Positions 30,582 through 41,444 of a stretch of DNA of 64,000 nt are shown piece by piece. The stretch spans positions 186,001 to 250,000 of the forward strand of contig CBDFKJ010000006.1 in assembly GCA_965248805.1 (NCBI GenBank). Direction: 5' to 3'. The translations under genes and the position numbers were made by a program. The stretch's first letter is position 1. Every line of letters starts with the position of its first letter. The notes under the pieces were generated by a model. That model searched no databases. It had not been told where the DNA came from and was given only the letters and a program-made list of their open reading frames with translations. Source of the DNA: CBDFKJ01 sp965248805. GTDB taxonomy: Bacteria > Pseudomonadota > Alphaproteobacteria > UBA6615.

Positions 30582-31997
30582 TTAGTGCACCTCAGCGTCG
30601 GCAGTGACGGCGTCGATGCGCGCGAGCACCTCTTCCCTGCCGAGAATCTCCATGACCGAGAATATGCCCGGCGATGATGTGGAACCGGTCAACGCGGCCC
30701 GCAGTGGCTGTGCGATCGCACCCAGCTTCAGCCCGTGCTCGCCGACCCAATCCCGGACTTCCGCCTCGATATGCGAGGCGGTCCATTGCCGTACCCCCGC
30801 CAGCCGAGGCCGAGACGCTGCCAACCGGGCGATCGCGTCATCGTTCAGGAGCTTCGCCGCGGCAGCGTTGATAGGCAAGGGCACGAAGCGACAGTAAAAT
30901 AATGCATTCTCAGCGAGTTCTATAAGTGTCTTCGCGCGCTGCTTTAGCTTCACCATGGCGGACACCAGGCGTGAGCGCGCACGTTCCGTGATCGGTCGAC
31001 CCAGGGATTGCTCGACCATCGGGATGATCGCGTCGACTAGCACGGGGTCCTCGCACGCGCGCAGATAGATGCCGTTCAAGTTTTCCAGCTTGGCCATATC
31101 GAAGCGGGCAGGCGAACGGCCGACGCCATCGAGATCGAACCACTCGATGGCCTGCGCGGTCGAGATCACTTCGTCGTCGCCGTGACTCCAGCCGAGCCGC
31201 AGCAGGTAGTTACACAGTGCCGCCGGCAACAGCCCCATATCGCGGTAGGCCCCCACCCCCAACGCGCCATGGCGCTTGGACAGCTTGGCGCCGTCGGTGC
31301 CGTGCAGCAGCGGCATGTGGGCAAACTGCGGCCGCGGCCAGCCGCACGCGTCGAACAAGTGGTACTGGCGGAAGGCGTTCGTCAGATGGTCGTCGCCGCG
31401 AATGACGTGGGTGATGCCCATGTCGTGGTCGTCGACGACAACGGACAGCATGTAGGTCGGCGTGCCGTCGGCGCGCAGTAGGATGAAATCGTCCAATTGC
31501 TCGTTGGCAACGCTGACATCGCTCTGAATGCCGTCGACGATGCGCGTTTCGCCGTCCAGCGGCATCTTGATACGCACAACCGGCGCGACGCCCGGCGGCG
31601 CCTCGGCCGGGTCGCGGTCGCGCCAGCGCCGATCGTAGAGCCGGGTGCGCCCGGCCTTGCGCGCCTCCTGGCGCATGATCTCCAACTCTTGCGCAGAGCA
31701 GTAGCACCGATACGCCTTGCCGGCCTCGATCAACTCATGCGCGACCTCCGAATGCCGGTCGGCACACGCCGACTGGAAGACCATCTCGCCATCCCAATCG
31801 AGTTCGAGCCAACGCAGCCCGTCGACAATGGCGTCGATCGCTTCCGAGGTGGACCGCGCGCGGTCGGTGTCTTCGATGCGCAGGTGATAACGGCCGCCGT
31901 GGTGGCGGGCGTAGAGCCAGTTGAACAACGCCGTGCGCGCGCCGCCAATGTGTAGAAATCCGGTCGGGGAGGGGGCAAAGCGCGTGACGACGCTCAT
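30582..31997 (-). CDS. gltX: Glutamyl-tRNA synthetase
   Basis: It charges tRNA-Glu. The 471-residue class I synthetase starts [20 protein letters not shown] with the HIGH-type motif, has [11 protein letters not shown] (Cys pair as in the zinc region), [14 protein letters not shown], and the KMSKS-type [14 protein letters not shown]. The ATG at 31997 fits the family start; upstream in-frame codons to 32051 have no homology that I recognise. Confidence 0.97.
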   Translation of the reverse strand: MSVVTRFAPSPTGFLHIGGARTALFNWLYARHHGGRYHLRIEDTDRARSTSEAIDAIVDGLRWLELDWDGEMVFQSACADRHSEVAHELIEAGKAYRCYCSAQELEIMRQEARKAGRTRLYDRRWRDRDPAEAPPGVAPVVRIKMPLDGETRIVDGIQSDVSVANEQLDDFILLRADGTPTYMLSVVVDDHDMGITHVIRGDDHLTNAFRQYHLFDACGWPRPQFAHMPLLHGTDGAKLSKRHGALGVGAYRDMGLLPAALCNYLLRLGWSHGDDEVISTAQAIEWFDLDGVGRSPARFDMAKLENLNGIYLRACEDPVLVDAIIPMVEQSLGRPITERARSRLVSAMVKLKQRAKTLIELAENALFYCRFVPLPINAAAAKLLNDDAIARLAASRPRLAGVRQWTASHIEAEVRDWVGEHGLKLGAIAQPLRAALTGSTSSPGIFSVMEILGREEVLARIDAVTADAEVH

Positions 31998-32160
31998 GGA
32001 CACCTGCGGACTGCGAGCGCACTGTGTAGCACGCGTCGCCGCCGATGACACGTACGTGAACCGGCGCCCCTGGTGCTAACCGGCCCGTGTGCGTAGGCTG
32101 CCGCGCCGATCGGACAAGCAGGTTCGGTTTCATTGTGAACTTTGTAGTTTGGAGGCATCA

Positions 32161-32580
32161 GTGGCAAAGGCGAAGGCCAGCAAGACCATCAACGCACCGG
32201 CGAACCGGGTATGGGAAACCGTGAGCGCCTTTTCGGGCATCGAGCGCTTCCTGCCTTTGATCGCCAAATCCACGGCAGTTGGTAGCGGCGTCGGCGCGAC
32301 GCGTACGTGCGAGTTGCCCGACGGCGCGCAGTTGCACGAGCGACTAGAGAAATTGGATGATCAGTCGCGCTCCCTGACCTACTCGATCGTAGAATCGCCT
32401 CTGCCGATCGAAAACTATCTCAGCACCATCGAGGTGAGCGATGCCGGCGACGGCAAGTCCACCGTGACGTGGTCGAGTACGTTCGATGCCCCTGCCGACC
32501 AGGAACCGGCAATGCTCGAAATGCTCAGCGGCGCCTACGCGAGCGGGATCGACGGCCTGGAGAAGCTGCATCAGGGCTGA
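32161..32580 (+). CDS. SRPBCC-family protein (polyketide cyclase/START-like)
   Basis: This protein of about 139 residues begins with KTINAPANRVWETVSAFSGI, the usual SRPBCC opening. Conserved-type positions follow: ERFLPLIAKSTAVGSGVGAT, RTCELPDGAQLHERLEKLDD, LTYSIVESPLPIENYLSTI and VTWSSTFDA. These helix-grip folds bind hydrophobic ligands, but the ligand cannot be told. I prefer the GTG at 32161 over an ATG at 32089 because the fold begins a few residues later. It diverges from gltX and is followed by the decayed comEC. Confidence 0.7.
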   Translation: MAKAKASKTINAPANRVWETVSAFSGIERFLPLIAKSTAVGSGVGATRTCELPDGAQLHERLEKLDDQSRSLTYSIVESPLPIENYLSTIEVSDAGDGKSTVTWSSTFDAPADQEPAMLEMLSGAYASGIDGLEKLHQG

Positions 32581-32640
32581 TCGAGCGCTTACACGCAGTG
32601 TTGCGCGCGCGCAAATGATCGGTGCAGACTAACCGGTTCG

Positions 32641-32658
32641 CCGTCATGCACATGACGG
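32641..32658. promoter_or_regulatory. Near-perfect hairpin upstream of comEC
   Basis: The arms CCGTCATG and CATGACGG pair over 8 bp around a CA loop. No T tract follows, so it is not a classic terminator. It lies 27 bp upstream of the presumed comEC start and could be an operator or an RNA hairpin. Low confidence. Confidence 0.3.
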
Positions 32659-32685
32659 TGTGAGCGCCGAACAGGCGGAACCGCC

Positions 32686-34800
32686 ATGCGCGCCCATGAG
32701 AGTTTGTCCATCACCGTTGCCATGCCAAGCTTCCGGGCTTGGCTGGGCTAATGGCTGTTCGCCGATCAGGATCGCTGGGCACTGTGGCTGCCGGTTGGCA
32801 TGGGGACCGGCGTCGCCGCCTACTTCGCCATGGCTACGGAGCCGGGCGCCTGGGTTGGGCCGGCAACTGTAGCCGCCGTTGTCCTGATCGGTCTCGCGCT
32901 GCGCCGGCAGCAGGGGGCAGTCTTCGTCGCGTTGGCGCTGGGCTCGATTGCGGTTGGGTTCGCCGCGGCGCAATGGCGCACCGCTTGGGTGACCGCCCCG
33001 ATCCTAAGCGAACGGCTCAACGCGGCGCCGGTGGAGGGCCGCGTCGTCGCGCTAGAGGCGCGCACGAATGGCGGCCGCGTGGTCCTCGAACCGCGGACCA
33101 TCGCTGAGCTTGCGGCGGATCAGATGCCGGCGCTGGTACGCGTCAGCGTGCGCGGCGACACTGAGGCGCTGCGGTCGATCGCTGCACCCGGTAACTGGGT
33201 TTGGATGCGCGCGACGCTGTCGCCGCCGTCGGCGCCGGCGGCGCCCGGCGCGTTCGACTTTGCCCGTCAAGCGTGGTTCCAGCGCATCGGCGCGGTCGGG
33301 TTTTCGTTCGGCCTGCCGGAACGAGTGGACGCGCCGCCGGGCGAGGTCGACGGCGCCTCGGGCTGGCGGATCGGCGTCGAATCTCTGCGTCACGTCGGCA
33401 CATTCGAATGATGGCGGCGCGATAGCCGCGGCGCTGATGATGGGTGAGCGCGGTGCCATCTCCGAGGCGGCGCTGACCGCGATGCGCGACGCTGGTCTGG
33501 CGCACTTGTTGGCGATATCCGGCCTGCACATAGGCTTGGTGGCCGGATTGGTGTTCTTCGCGGTGCGCGCCGGCTTGCCCCTGTCGCCGTCCATCGCTCT
33601 GCGCTACCCCATCAGGAAATGGGCTGCGTTGGCCGCCGCCCTGCATCGCTGGGCTATCTGACGATGGCCGGTGCGCCGGTGCCGACACAGCGGGCGTACC
33701 TGATGGCGGGGCTGGTCCTGATCGGGATCGCGCTGGATCGCCGCGCCCTGTCCATGCGCCTGGTCGCGTGGGCTGCTGCAGTTATTCTGCTCCTGCGGCC
33801 GGAAAGCCTACTGGGCGCCAGCTTCCAACTATCCTTCGCGGCCGTGATTGCGCTTATCGCCGCCTACGAGTGCATCGGCCCCCATTGGCGCGAGTGGCGT
33901 CGCGCCGCGCCGGCGCCGCGCAGGCTGCTGCTATATTTCGTGACGGTGGCATTCACGTCGGTGATCGCAGGGCTGGCGACGGGCGTCATCGGCCTGTTCA
34001 TTTTTCACCGCGTCGTCGCCTATGGCTTGCTGGCCAACATGATCGCGGTGCCGCTGACCGCGTTCTGGGTCATGCTGTGGCCCATGTTCGCCTATGCGCT
34101 GATGCCGTTCGGACTGGAGGGCTGGGCCTTGCAACCGATGGTCTGGGGCATCGACGGCATTCTGGCCGTGGCGCGGACCGTCAGCGCCTGGCCGGGCGCC
34201 GTCCACCTGTTGCCCGCGGCACCGTCCCTTGCGTTTGGTCTTTGTGTGCTCGGCGGACTGTGGCTGTGCCTGTGGCGCCAATCCTGGCGGCTCGCCGGGC
34301 TGGCGCTGATCGCGGTCGGGCTTGCCGCAGTTCCAACCGCGCCGCGGCCGCATGTCTTGATCTCCGAAGACGGACGGCTGGCTGCGGTGCGTGCGCACGA
34401 TGGCGGACTATTGTTCTCCGACAAGCGCCGCGGGCGCTTCGAGCGCGAGATGTGGCTGCGCCGGGAGGGCAGCGCGACTTGGCGGACGATTGCCGAGGCG
34501 GGCGCGGCGAACGGTATCGCATGCGATCGGATCGGCTGTATCTACCGGGCCGCCGGCACGAGCGTCGCCATCGCCCGCGATGAGCGGGCTCTTGCGGAGG
34601 ATTGCTTCGCGGTCGACGTATTGATCAGCGCGGTTCCGGTGCGCGGTGACTGCCCGCGCCCGCGACTAGTGATCGATCGTTTCGACCTCTGGCGCGAAGG
34701 CGCGCATGCGGTTTGGCTGGATCGGGCCGGGCCCCGTGCGGTCTCGGTGGCGCAGGCACGCGGCGAACGCCCATGGTCACCGCGACGCGGCTATCAGTAG
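32686..34800 (+). pseudogene. comEC: ComEC/Rec2-type DNA uptake channel, multiply broken
   Basis: Intact ComEC forms the inner-membrane channel for transforming DNA. Here an ATG at 32686 is followed after 21 codons by an in-frame TAA at 32749-32751. The frame resumes as DQDRWALWLPVGMGTGVA. A shift near 33400 is needed to reach DGGAIAAALMMGERGAIS and LAHLLAISGLHIGLVAGLV, the competence-domain core. A second shift near 33640 leads to GAPVPTQRAYLMAGLVLIGI, LLRPESLLGASFQLSFA and on to the stop at 34800. With one stop and two frameshifts, the gene is very unlikely to work. Confidence 0.8.
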
Positions 34801-35501
34801 CCGCGGATCAAGCCGACAAGCCGGCCCTGGATGGCGACCTGCTCGGGGCCGAATATCCGCGTCTCGTAGGCGCGATTGGCCGGCTCCAAGGCGATGGAAT
34901 TGTGGCGTTTGCGCAGCTTCTTCAGCGTGACTTCTTCGCCTTCGACCAGCGCCACAACGACCGATCCCGGCTCGGCGTCGTCACACCGCTCGATCACGAT
35001 CGTATCGCCGTCGTGGATGCCGGCATCGATCATCGAATCGCCTTCAACTTCCAGCGCATAGTATTTTCCTTTGCCGAGGAGCTGCGGCGGCACGCTAACG
35101 TGCCGGTTCTCTTCACGCAGCGCCTCGATGGGCGTGCCGGCCGCGATCTTGCCCATCATCGGCAAAGACACGCCGTTGGTCTCGTCGTTGCGGGCCTCGG
35201 CGGGCTCTGCGCGGCCGCGGGCAAAGTCCCCGCGTATGACCTTTGGGTCGAACCGCTTGCGGTCGTCCTTCGACCCGGCAGCGGCATCCTCCGGCAGTCG
35301 GACCACCTTCAACGCGCGGGCACGGTGGGCAAGGCGTTGGATGAACCCGCGTTCCTCCAACCCGGTAATGAGGCGGTGGATGCCGGACTTGGAGCGCAGG
35401 TCGAGCGCATCCTTCATCTCTTCAAACGACGGCGACACGCCATGCGTGCGCAAGTGCCCGTTGATGAACAGAAGCAATTGATGCTGCTTGCGCGTCAGCA
35501 T
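34794..35501 (-). CDS. lexA: LexA repressor
   Basis: It represses SOS genes until RecA-stimulated self-cleavage. The 235-residue protein has an N-terminal winged helix ([37 protein letters not shown]). In the peptidase domain the cleavage bond is Ala121-Gly122 in [12 protein letters not shown], the nucleophile is Ser156 in [14 protein letters not shown] and the general base Lys194 is in VTLKKL. The SOS box at 35602-35616 indicates autoregulation. Its 3' end overlaps the antisense end of comEC by 7 nt. Confidence 0.97.
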   Translation of the reverse strand: MLTRKQHQLLLFINGHLRTHGVSPSFEEMKDALDLRSKSGIHRLITGLEERGFIQRLAHRARALKVVRLPEDAAAGSKDDRKRFDPKVIRGDFARGRAEPAEARNDETNGVSLPMMGKIAAGTPIEALREENRHVSVPPQLLGKGKYYALEVEGDSMIDAGIHDGDTIVIERCDDAEPGSVVVALVEGEEVTLKKLRKRHNSIALEPANRAYETRIFGPEQVAIQGRLVGLIRGY

Positions 35502-35601
35502 GGTCGATCTCCTTTGCTCTTCCCTGCGTGGTCCGGCGGTGTGAACGGTTGGCAGCGCATGCCAGGACTACATATCGAACAAAACAACAACAAACACACA
35601 T

Positions 35602-35616
35602 GTTCTAGTTTGGTTC
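35602..35616 (-). promoter_or_regulatory. SOS (LexA) box, GTTC-N7-GTTC
   Basis: The sequence GTTCTAGTTTGGTTC matches the alphaproteobacterial LexA direct-repeat operator exactly. It lies about 100 bp upstream of the lexA ATG, in the 150-bp gap between moeA and lexA. An imperfect half-site with GAAC is nearby at 35577. Confidence 0.8.
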
Positions 35617-35651
35617 CCCGGAGTCGTCAAGACCCGTGGCCGCCTAATGCA

Positions 35652-36869
35652 TCATATTCTCGCCATCCCGGCGTATAGCGGTACTATCGTCACGCGTTCG
35701 CCGACGGACGCCGGCATAGCGTGAGGCGGTCGCATAATGAGGCAATCGGCGCGCGCCATGTTGGCAAACATCGAGCTGTCCTGCCGCTCGAAAGGCGTCG
35801 CGACCCACTCGCCGTCTCTGTCATGCGTCAGCGAGGCGCGGAGATAGTCCTGGCGCTGGTCGTTGGCGTCGAGATCGCCCCCTAGGATGGCCGAGGCCGC
35901 CGGTTCGTCGCCATCACCCCGTCCCAGCAGGCGTGCCAGTGCCGGCCGCAGAAATACGATGGCGCAGACCATCGCCGACACCGGATTGCCGGGGAACCCA
36001 AGCATCGGCATCCCGTTCAACGCGCCGAAGATGAGCGGCTTGCCGGGCCGCATGGCCACGCGCCAGAAATCGACCTTCAGGCCGACATCGCCCAGCGCCC
36101 GTTGCACTAGATCATGGTCGCCGACCGAAGCGCCGCCAGTGGTGATGAGGAAGTCGGCGCCGGCGGCCGCTTGCGCCGCGCTACGCAGGGAGGCGATGTC
36201 GTCCACGGCAATGCCGAGATCGACAGGTTCGCCGCCACAGGCACGCACCATGGCGCCGATCGCGATGTCATTCGAGCTGACGATCTGGCCGGGTGAAATC
36301 GGCTCCCCCGGCAGAACGATTTCGCTGCCGGTCGCCAGGATTGCGATCCGCGGGCGCCGGCGTACCGACAGCCACGGCACGTTCATCGCCGCCGCCAGAC
36401 CCACGTCACGGGCGCTGATCACGCGCCCTGCCTTCAGCAACACGTCGCCTTCGCGGAAGTCCAATCCCGCCGGCCGCACAAATGTGCCGGCCGCAGCACC
36501 CTTGCGGACGGTGACGCTATCGGCGTTTTCGGCCTCGGTGTTTTCCTGAATGACGACGGCATCGGCGCCATCCGGCACCGGCCCACCGGTAAAAATGCGT
36601 ATAGCCTCGCCCGGACCGACCGTGCCCAGCACCGCCGCACCTGCCGGGGCCTCGCCAACCACCGTCAGCGTCACCGGCGTGTTTGCCACATCGGCGGCGC
36701 GCGCCGCATAGCCGTCCATTGCCGAGACACTGACCGGGGGTTGCGACCGGCGAGCGGCGACGTTCCGCGCCAACACGCGTCCGAGCGCCTCGGTCAGACC
36801 AACGGTTTCGCCGGGGAGGGGGGTGAGATCGGCCAGGATGCGTCCGCGCGCATCCTCAACAGAGATCAC
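35652..36869 (-). CDS. moeA: Molybdopterin molybdenumtransferase
   Basis: It inserts molybdate into adenylated molybdopterin. The 405-residue protein has [13 protein letters not shown] near residue 60, then [28 protein letters not shown]-type [48 protein letters not shown] and [12 protein letters not shown] place the start at the GTG at 36869, which overlaps the moaC stop in GTGA. An upstream extension of the frame to 37121 is antisense-like and lies within moaC. Confidence 0.95.
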   Translation of the reverse strand: MISVEDARGRILADLTPLPGETVGLTEALGRVLARNVAARRSQPPVSVSAMDGYAARAADVANTPVTLTVVGEAPAGAAVLGTVGPGEAIRIFTGGPVPDGADAVVIQENTEAENADSVTVRKGAAAGTFVRPAGLDFREGDVLLKAGRVISARDVGLAAAMNVPWLSVRRRPRIAILATGSEIVLPGEPISPGQIVSSNDIAIGAMVRACGGEPVDLGIAVDDIASLRSAAQAAAGADFLITTGGASVGDHDLVQRALGDVGLKVDFWRVAMRPGKPLIFGALNGMPMLGFPGNPVSAMVCAIVFLRPALARLLGRGDGDEPAASAILGGDLDANDQRQDYLRASLTHDRDGEWVATPFERQDSSMFANMARADCLIMRPPHAMPASVGERVTIVPLYAGMARI

Positions 36870-37345
36870 GAAGATGCCTCGTACGTGCCGGACTTTCCGC
36901 CACTCTTGTGCAGCAGTCGGATGTCGGTGATGCACATGCCGCGATCGACGGCCTTGCACATGTCGTAGACCGTCAGGCCCGCGACGGCGACCGCGGTGAG
37001 CGCCTCCATCTCGACGCCGGTCCGGCCGGCGACTTTCACCGTGGCCACGATGTCGATCGCGTTGCGCTCGGGATCGGCGGTCAACTCCAGCGCCACCGAC
37101 GACAGATTGAGCGGGTGGCACAGCGGGATCAGGTCGGGCGTGCGTTTGGCCCCCATGATCCCGGCCAGCCGCGCCACCGACAACACATCGCCCTTGGCGA
37201 CGCCGCCGGAGCGGATCAGCGCCATCGTTTCCGGCTGCATGGTGACGGTCGCGCCGGCGCGGGCGATCCGCGTGGTCTCGCCCTTGGCGGAAACGTCGAC
37301 CATGTGCGCGTTGCCGGAGTCGTCGAAGTGGGTGAGGCCGGACAT
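36866..37345 (-). CDS. moaC: Cyclic pyranopterin monophosphate synthase
   Basis: With MoaA it makes cyclic pyranopterin monophosphate, the first molybdenum cofactor intermediate. The 159-residue protein shows [40 protein letters not shown] (catalytic region), [13 protein letters not shown] and the C-terminal [10 protein letters not shown] and KSGGKSG. It sits between trpC and moeA on the same strand with 3-bp and 4-nt-overlap junctions. Confidence 0.97.
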   Translation of the reverse strand: MSGLTHFDDSGNAHMVDVSAKGETTRIARAGATVTMQPETMALIRSGGVAKGDVLSVARLAGIMGAKRTPDLIPLCHPLNLSSVALELTADPERNAIDIVATVKVAGRTGVEMEALTAVAVAGLTVYDMCKAVDRGMCITDIRLLHKSGGKSGTYEASS

Positions 37346-37348
37346 GGA

Positions 37349-38155
37349 TCAGGCCGGGACAGGGGCAGGGACGAGCAACTCCCGCACGGCGGCGGTGACG
37401 TCGTCCTGACGCATCAGTGACTCGCCGATCAGGAAACAGCGCGCATCGACCTTTGCCATGCGGTTAAGGTCGGCGCGGGTGTGAAGACCGCTCTCGCACA
37501 CCAGCGTGCGGTCGGCGGGGATCATCGGCGCCAAGCCTTCGGTTGTCGTCAGATCGACTGCCAGCGTCGTCAGGTCGCGGTTGTTGATGCCGACCAGCTT
37601 GGCGTCGAGCCGCAGCGCGCGCTCGACCTCGGCCGCGCTGTGGGCCTCGACCAGCACATCCAAACGCCAGACCCGGGCAGCGTCGGCGAGTTCGGCGGCC
37701 AGGGTGTCGTCGAGTGCCGCCATGATCAGCAGCACGCAATCGGCGCCGAGGGAGCGCGATTCCGCAATCTGGTAGGGGTCGAGCATGAAGTCCTTGCGCA
37801 GCACCGGCAGTGACACGGCGGCCCGTGCCTCCGTCAAGTGGGCGTCGCGGCCCTGAAAGTAGGGGCCGTCGGTCAGCACCGACAGGCAAGTCGCGCCACC
37901 ATCCTCGTAGGTGCGTGCCAGATCGGCCGGATCGAAGTCGGCGCGGATCAGGCCGCGGCTCGGCGAGGCCTTTTTGATCTCGGCGATCAACCCGTAGCCG
38001 CCGCTGGCGACGCGCACTGCCAATCTCTCGGCGAAACCGCGTGGCGGCGTGGCGCGCCGCGCTGCGTCCTCGACGGCCGCCAATGGCCGGGCGGCCTTGC
38101 GCTCTCCGATGTGGTCACGTTTGTCGGCGCATATGCGTGCCAGAACATCGCTCAT
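37349..38155 (-). CDS. trpC: Indole-3-glycerol phosphate synthase
   Basis: It closes the indole ring in tryptophan synthesis. This 268-residue monofunctional TIM barrel shows [79 protein letters not shown] and [12 protein letters not shown]. It overlaps trpD by 4 nt (ATGA). Confidence 0.97.
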   Translation of the reverse strand: MSDVLARICADKRDHIGERKAARPLAAVEDAARRATPPRGFAERLAVRVASGGYGLIAEIKKASPSRGLIRADFDPADLARTYEDGGATCLSVLTDGPYFQGRDAHLTEARAAVSLPVLRKDFMLDPYQIAESRSLGADCVLLIMAALDDTLAAELADAARVWRLDVLVEAHSAAEVERALRLDAKLVGINNRDLTTLAVDLTTTEGLAPMIPADRTLVCESGLHTRADLNRMAKVDARCFLIGESLMRQDDVTAAVRELLVPAPVPA

Positions 38156-39189
38156 GACGCCACCGCGCGGTTGGTGATCTCGATCAGCCGATCCAGGGTT
38201 GCGCTGGCGCGGCCGGAATCGACCGCCTCGCGCGCCAAGCCGACGCCCTCTTTCAGATCCTGAACCTTGCCGGCGACGATCAGGACGCCGGCGCTGGTGT
38301 ATAGCACCACATCGCGAAACGGACTCCGCTCGCCGCCCAGCATCGCGCGCATGGCGGCCGCGTTTTGCTGCGCATCGCCGCCCTTCAGGTCATCGAGCGT
38401 GGCCCTTTCCAGCCCCGCCTCCTCGGGCGTCACCTCGAACGTCGACACGGCTCCATCCTTCAGCTCAGCGACATAGGTCACGCCGGTCGTGGTCATCTCG
38501 TCGATGCCGCCCTCGCCATGCACGACCCAGGCGCGCTCCGATCCCAAATTGCCGAGCACCGCGGCCAGCGGCGCCACCCACTCCCGGGCGAACACGCCCA
38601 TCAGCTGGCGCTTGACCGAGGCCGGGTTGGACAGCGGGCCAATGAGATTGAAGATGGTGCGCGTGCCGAGTTCGACGCGGGCGCCGGCGACGTTGCGCAT
38701 GGCGCTGTGATGGCGCGGCGCCATCAGGAAGCCGATATTGTTCTCCCACAGCGATTCCTGAATCAGGGCGAAATCGGCATCGATATCGACGCCCAGCGCG
38801 GCGAGCACGTCGGCGGCGCCGGTCTTCGAACTCAAGGCGCGGTTGCCGTGCTTGGCCACCGGCACGCCGCAGGCCGCGACCACCAGGCTGGCGCCGGTCG
38901 AGATGTTGAGAGTGCCCTTGGCGTCGCCGCCGGTGCCGCACGTGTCGATCGCGCCGGGCGGCGCCTCTATGCCGATCGCCTTCTGCCGCATGATACGGGC
39001 CGCGCCCGTCAATTCGTCGACGGTTTCGCCGCGGACCCTGAGCGCCATTAGGAAGCCGCCCATCTGGGCGGGTGTGGCATCACCCGACATCATCACGTCG
39101 AACGCGGCCTCGGCCTCCGCGGCGCTGAGGGCGCTGCCGTCGGCAACCTTGCCCAGAAGGGCCTTGAACGCCGGCATATCGCCGCTCAT
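38152..39189 (-). CDS. trpD: Anthranilate phosphoribosyltransferase
   Basis: It joins anthranilate and PRPP. The 345-residue protein has [20 protein letters not shown] (PRPP loop), [45 protein letters not shown] and [12 protein letters not shown]. The ATG at 39189 overlaps the trpG stop (ATGA), which favours this start over one at 39216. Confidence 0.97.
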   Translation of the reverse strand: MSGDMPAFKALLGKVADGSALSAAEAEAAFDVMMSGDATPAQMGGFLMALRVRGETVDELTGAARIMRQKAIGIEAPPGAIDTCGTGGDAKGTLNISTGASLVVAACGVPVAKHGNRALSSKTGAADVLAALGVDIDADFALIQESLWENNIGFLMAPRHHSAMRNVAGARVELGTRTIFNLIGPLSNPASVKRQLMGVFAREWVAPLAAVLGNLGSERAWVVHGEGGIDEMTTTGVTYVAELKDGAVSTFEVTPEEAGLERATLDDLKGGDAQQNAAAMRAMLGGERSPFRDVVLYTSAGVLIVAGKVQDLKEGVGLAREAVDSGRASATLDRLIEITNRAVAS

Positions 39190-39800
39190 GCCGCTTCTTC
39201 TTGCTTTGGCGGCCACTCGGCGCGCCGGCCGGTCGCAAGCTCGACGAAATTCGCCAGCAGCTCGTGCCCGAGTTCCGTTGCAATGCTTTCGGGATGGAAT
39301 TGCATGCCGTGCAGCGGCAGCTCGCGGTGCTGCAGACCCATGATCAGGCCGTCATCGGTCTCGGCAGTGATGACCAGGGACGCCGGCAGGCTATCTCGGG
39401 TGACGATCAGCGAATGATAGCGCGTTGCCAGCAGGGGTGACGCCAGGCCCTTGAACACGCCGGTGCCGTCGTGGTTGATGGCGCCGACCTTGCCGTGCAT
39501 GGGCATGTTCGCGCGTGCGATGTCGGCACCGAACCCCTGGCCGATGGTTTGGTGGCCGAGGCATACGCCCAGCAAGGGCAGCCCTGCCTGCGCGGCCAGT
39601 TCGACGAGATCGAGGCAGATCCCGGATCCCTCCGGCACGCCGGGACCCGGCGATATGACGATCGCCTCGGGCGACAGCGCCATCGCCTCGGCCGCGCTGA
39701 GCGCGTCGTTGCGCCGTACTTCGACGTTCACACCGAGCTCGCCCAGGAAGTGAACCAGGTTGTAGGTGAAGCTGTCGTAGTTGTCGATTAATAGAAACAT
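39186..39800 (-). CDS. trpG: Anthranilate synthase glutaminase component
   Basis: It supplies ammonia from glutamine to TrpE. This 204-residue class I amidotransferase has [32 protein letters not shown], the nucleophile Cys in [16 protein letters not shown], and the His/Glu pair in [11 protein letters not shown]. It opens the trpG-trpD-trpC-moaC-moeA run. trpE is separate, 1.6 kb away on the same strand. Confidence 0.97.
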   Translation of the reverse strand: MFLLIDNYDSFTYNLVHFLGELGVNVEVRRNDALSAAEAMALSPEAIVISPGPGVPEGSGICLDLVELAAQAGLPLLGVCLGHQTIGQGFGADIARANMPMHGKVGAINHDGTGVFKGLASPLLATRYHSLIVTRDSLPASLVITAETDDGLIMGLQHRELPLHGMQFHPESIATELGHELLANFVELATGRRAEWPPKQEEAA

Positions 39801-39808
39801 TTCATAAT

Positions 39809-39840
39809 GTTGAGATTAATGGTTAATTCTCGTTCTCAAC
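39809..39840. promoter_or_regulatory. Inverted repeat between trpG and the divergent secreted protein
   Basis: GTTGAGA at 39809-39815 and TCTCAAC at 39834-39840 form a 7-bp inverted repeat around an A/T-rich centre that itself contains ATTAATGGTTAAT. It lies 9 bp upstream of the trpG ATG and about 56 bp upstream of the plus-strand gene. It could be an operator for either gene, but I see no match to a known regulator site. Confidence 0.3.
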
Positions 39841-39895
39841 CGGGTTCGAGGGTTTCTTATACCAGGGCACACAACGCAGGCAAAGCGGTAGACCG

Positions 39896-40210
39896 ATGTC
39901 GGGGGGATGGATGCGCGGTCGACTGACGACGCTGTGGGGCACGGCGCTGGCGATCGTGCTGGCCGTGGTCCCCGTTTCATCGGCACTGGCCGGCGAGTTC
40001 CTGATCGACATCGGCGGCACGCCCGCGATTTCGGTTCGCGGCGAGTGTGCGGTCATGGTCGACGGCGAGCGCGAGCATGCGGAATTTCGCACCCTGATCC
40101 CAAAGCAGTATATTGTGGTAGGAAGTGCCGCATCGTGCACGGTTCAGAAAATGGACTCGTTCGGCAGGCTCGAAGTGGCACTGACCAGCGACGGTGCGTT
40201 GATCGCCTAG
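39896..40210 (+). CDS. Small secreted hypothetical protein
   Basis: This protein of about 104 residues has a signal peptide (hydrophobic LWGTALAIVLAVVPVSSALA, cleavage near ALAG). The mature part is about 70 residues and contains two Cys, in GECAVMV and ASCTVQKM, that could form a disulfide. The start could be 39896 or 39911; the second has a G-rich stretch just upstream. I do not recognise the family. It stands divergent to trpG and ahead of the polysaccharide deacetylase gene. Confidence 0.5.
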   Translation: MSGGWMRGRLTTLWGTALAIVLAVVPVSSALAGEFLIDIGGTPAISVRGECAVMVDGEREHAEFRTLIPKQYIVVGSAASCTVQKMDSFGRLEVALTSDGALIA

Positions 40211-40358
40211 GCGGAGACGGCTGCGGCCTTCAATTGGTTGCGCATTCGCAGCGACGGCCCTTGCGGCACCCAGCGGGCGATCGAATTCGTTCGGCCGTCG
40301 CCGCATCCGCGAAGTCGGCCCGTTCCACACCTGACACCGCGATGATAAGGATGCGGCC

Positions 40359-41441
40359 GTGACGCAGGCGCGCATGGAGGAGCCGCCGCGCGGCGTTGCC
40401 CTGCGCCGATGGGCGCGGCACCTGATCGTCATCGCGCCCGCCGCCTTGCTGGTATTGCTTGCCGCCGGCGTTGCGGCGGTATGGACGAACGGCAACGAAA
40501 TGCCGCAGATCGTCGTCGCGGCGACGATGGTGCTGCCTCCACTGGTGGTTCCCGAGCCGGCTCCGACGGTCCTAACCGATCCCGCCGCCGTACCGCGGGG
40601 CGCCTTCGCGCCGCCACTAGCGCCCGCTGCGGCCCAACCGCCGGCGACCACCCCTCCGCCCCGGTTCGTCCAGATCGAGCCGGCGGCGGGAGCGGCAGAG
40701 GCGCCGGACGACGCGCGTCCGGCATGGCAGCGCAACCGTGTCCAGGTGCCCCTTGCGCCTGACCGACCGGTGATCGCCGTTGTTATGGACGATATGGGGC
40801 TCGACCGTCGCCGTTCGGCGCGTGTCGTTTCGCTGCCTGCGCCGCTAACGTTGGCCTATCTGCCTTACGCGAACGATCTGCCGCGCCAGGCAGCCGATGC
40901 GGCCGCGGCCGGGCACGAGCTGATCGTGCACGTTCCGATGGAACCGCTGGACCCGGCCTTCGATCCGGGACCAAACGCGCTTCGCTCCAGTGACACGGTG
41001 CTGCAAATCCTCAACCACCTCCACCTCGATCTGGCGCAATTCGATGGCTACGGCGGAATCAGCAACCACATGGGGAGCCGCTTCTCCTCCGATCGTCTTG
41101 GCATGGCGCTGGTACTGGAGACGGTGCGCGACCGGGGCCTCCTGTATCTGGACAGCCTTACGACCCCGAACAACGTCGCCGGTCAACTCGCCGCCGAGTT
41201 GGGCGTCACGATGATCGAACGCGATGTCTTTCTCGATGCCGATCGGACCAGTGTGGCGCTGCGCGAATCCATCGGCAGGCTCGAAGAGCGCGCGCTCGCG
41301 CAAGGTTACGCCATCGGTATCGGACACCCTTACGACGTAACCATCGAGGTCTTGAGTGATTGGCTCGTCACGGCCGAGGAGCGGGGCTTCCAACTGGCTC
41401 CGATAAGCGCCATCAGCATGCTACGCAACGGTAACGGCTAG
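40359..41441 (+). CDS. Divergent polysaccharide deacetylase (YibQ/DUF610)
   Basis: This 360-residue protein has a cytoplasmic N-terminus, one membrane anchor (LIVIAPAALLVLLAAGVAAV), a Pro/Ala-rich linker to about residue 125 and a periplasmic NodB-like domain. Family blocks are IAVVMDDMGLDRRRSARV, HELIVHVPMEPLD, GGISNHMGSRF, GLLYLDSLTT and YAIGIGHPYDVTIE. The enzymatic activity of the divergent family is not established. It starts with GTG and AAGGA lies upstream. It converges with trpE, leaving 3 bp between the stops. Confidence 0.85.
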   Translation: MTQARMEEPPRGVALRRWARHLIVIAPAALLVLLAAGVAAVWTNGNEMPQIVVAATMVLPPLVVPEPAPTVLTDPAAVPRGAFAPPLAPAAAQPPATTPPPRFVQIEPAAGAAEAPDDARPAWQRNRVQVPLAPDRPVIAVVMDDMGLDRRRSARVVSLPAPLTLAYLPYANDLPRQAADAAAAGHELIVHVPMEPLDPAFDPGPNALRSSDTVLQILNHLHLDLAQFDGYGGISNHMGSRFSSDRLGMALVLETVRDRGLLYLDSLTTPNNVAGQLAAELGVTMIERDVFLDADRTSVALRESIGRLEERALAQGYAIGIGHPYDVTIEVLSDWLVTAEERGFQLAPISAISMLRNGNG

Positions 41442-41444
41442 GGC

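Noticed and set aside
32686..34800. Programmed frameshifting in comEC
   Set aside because: There are two shifts plus an early TAA, and I see no slippery run at the shift points.
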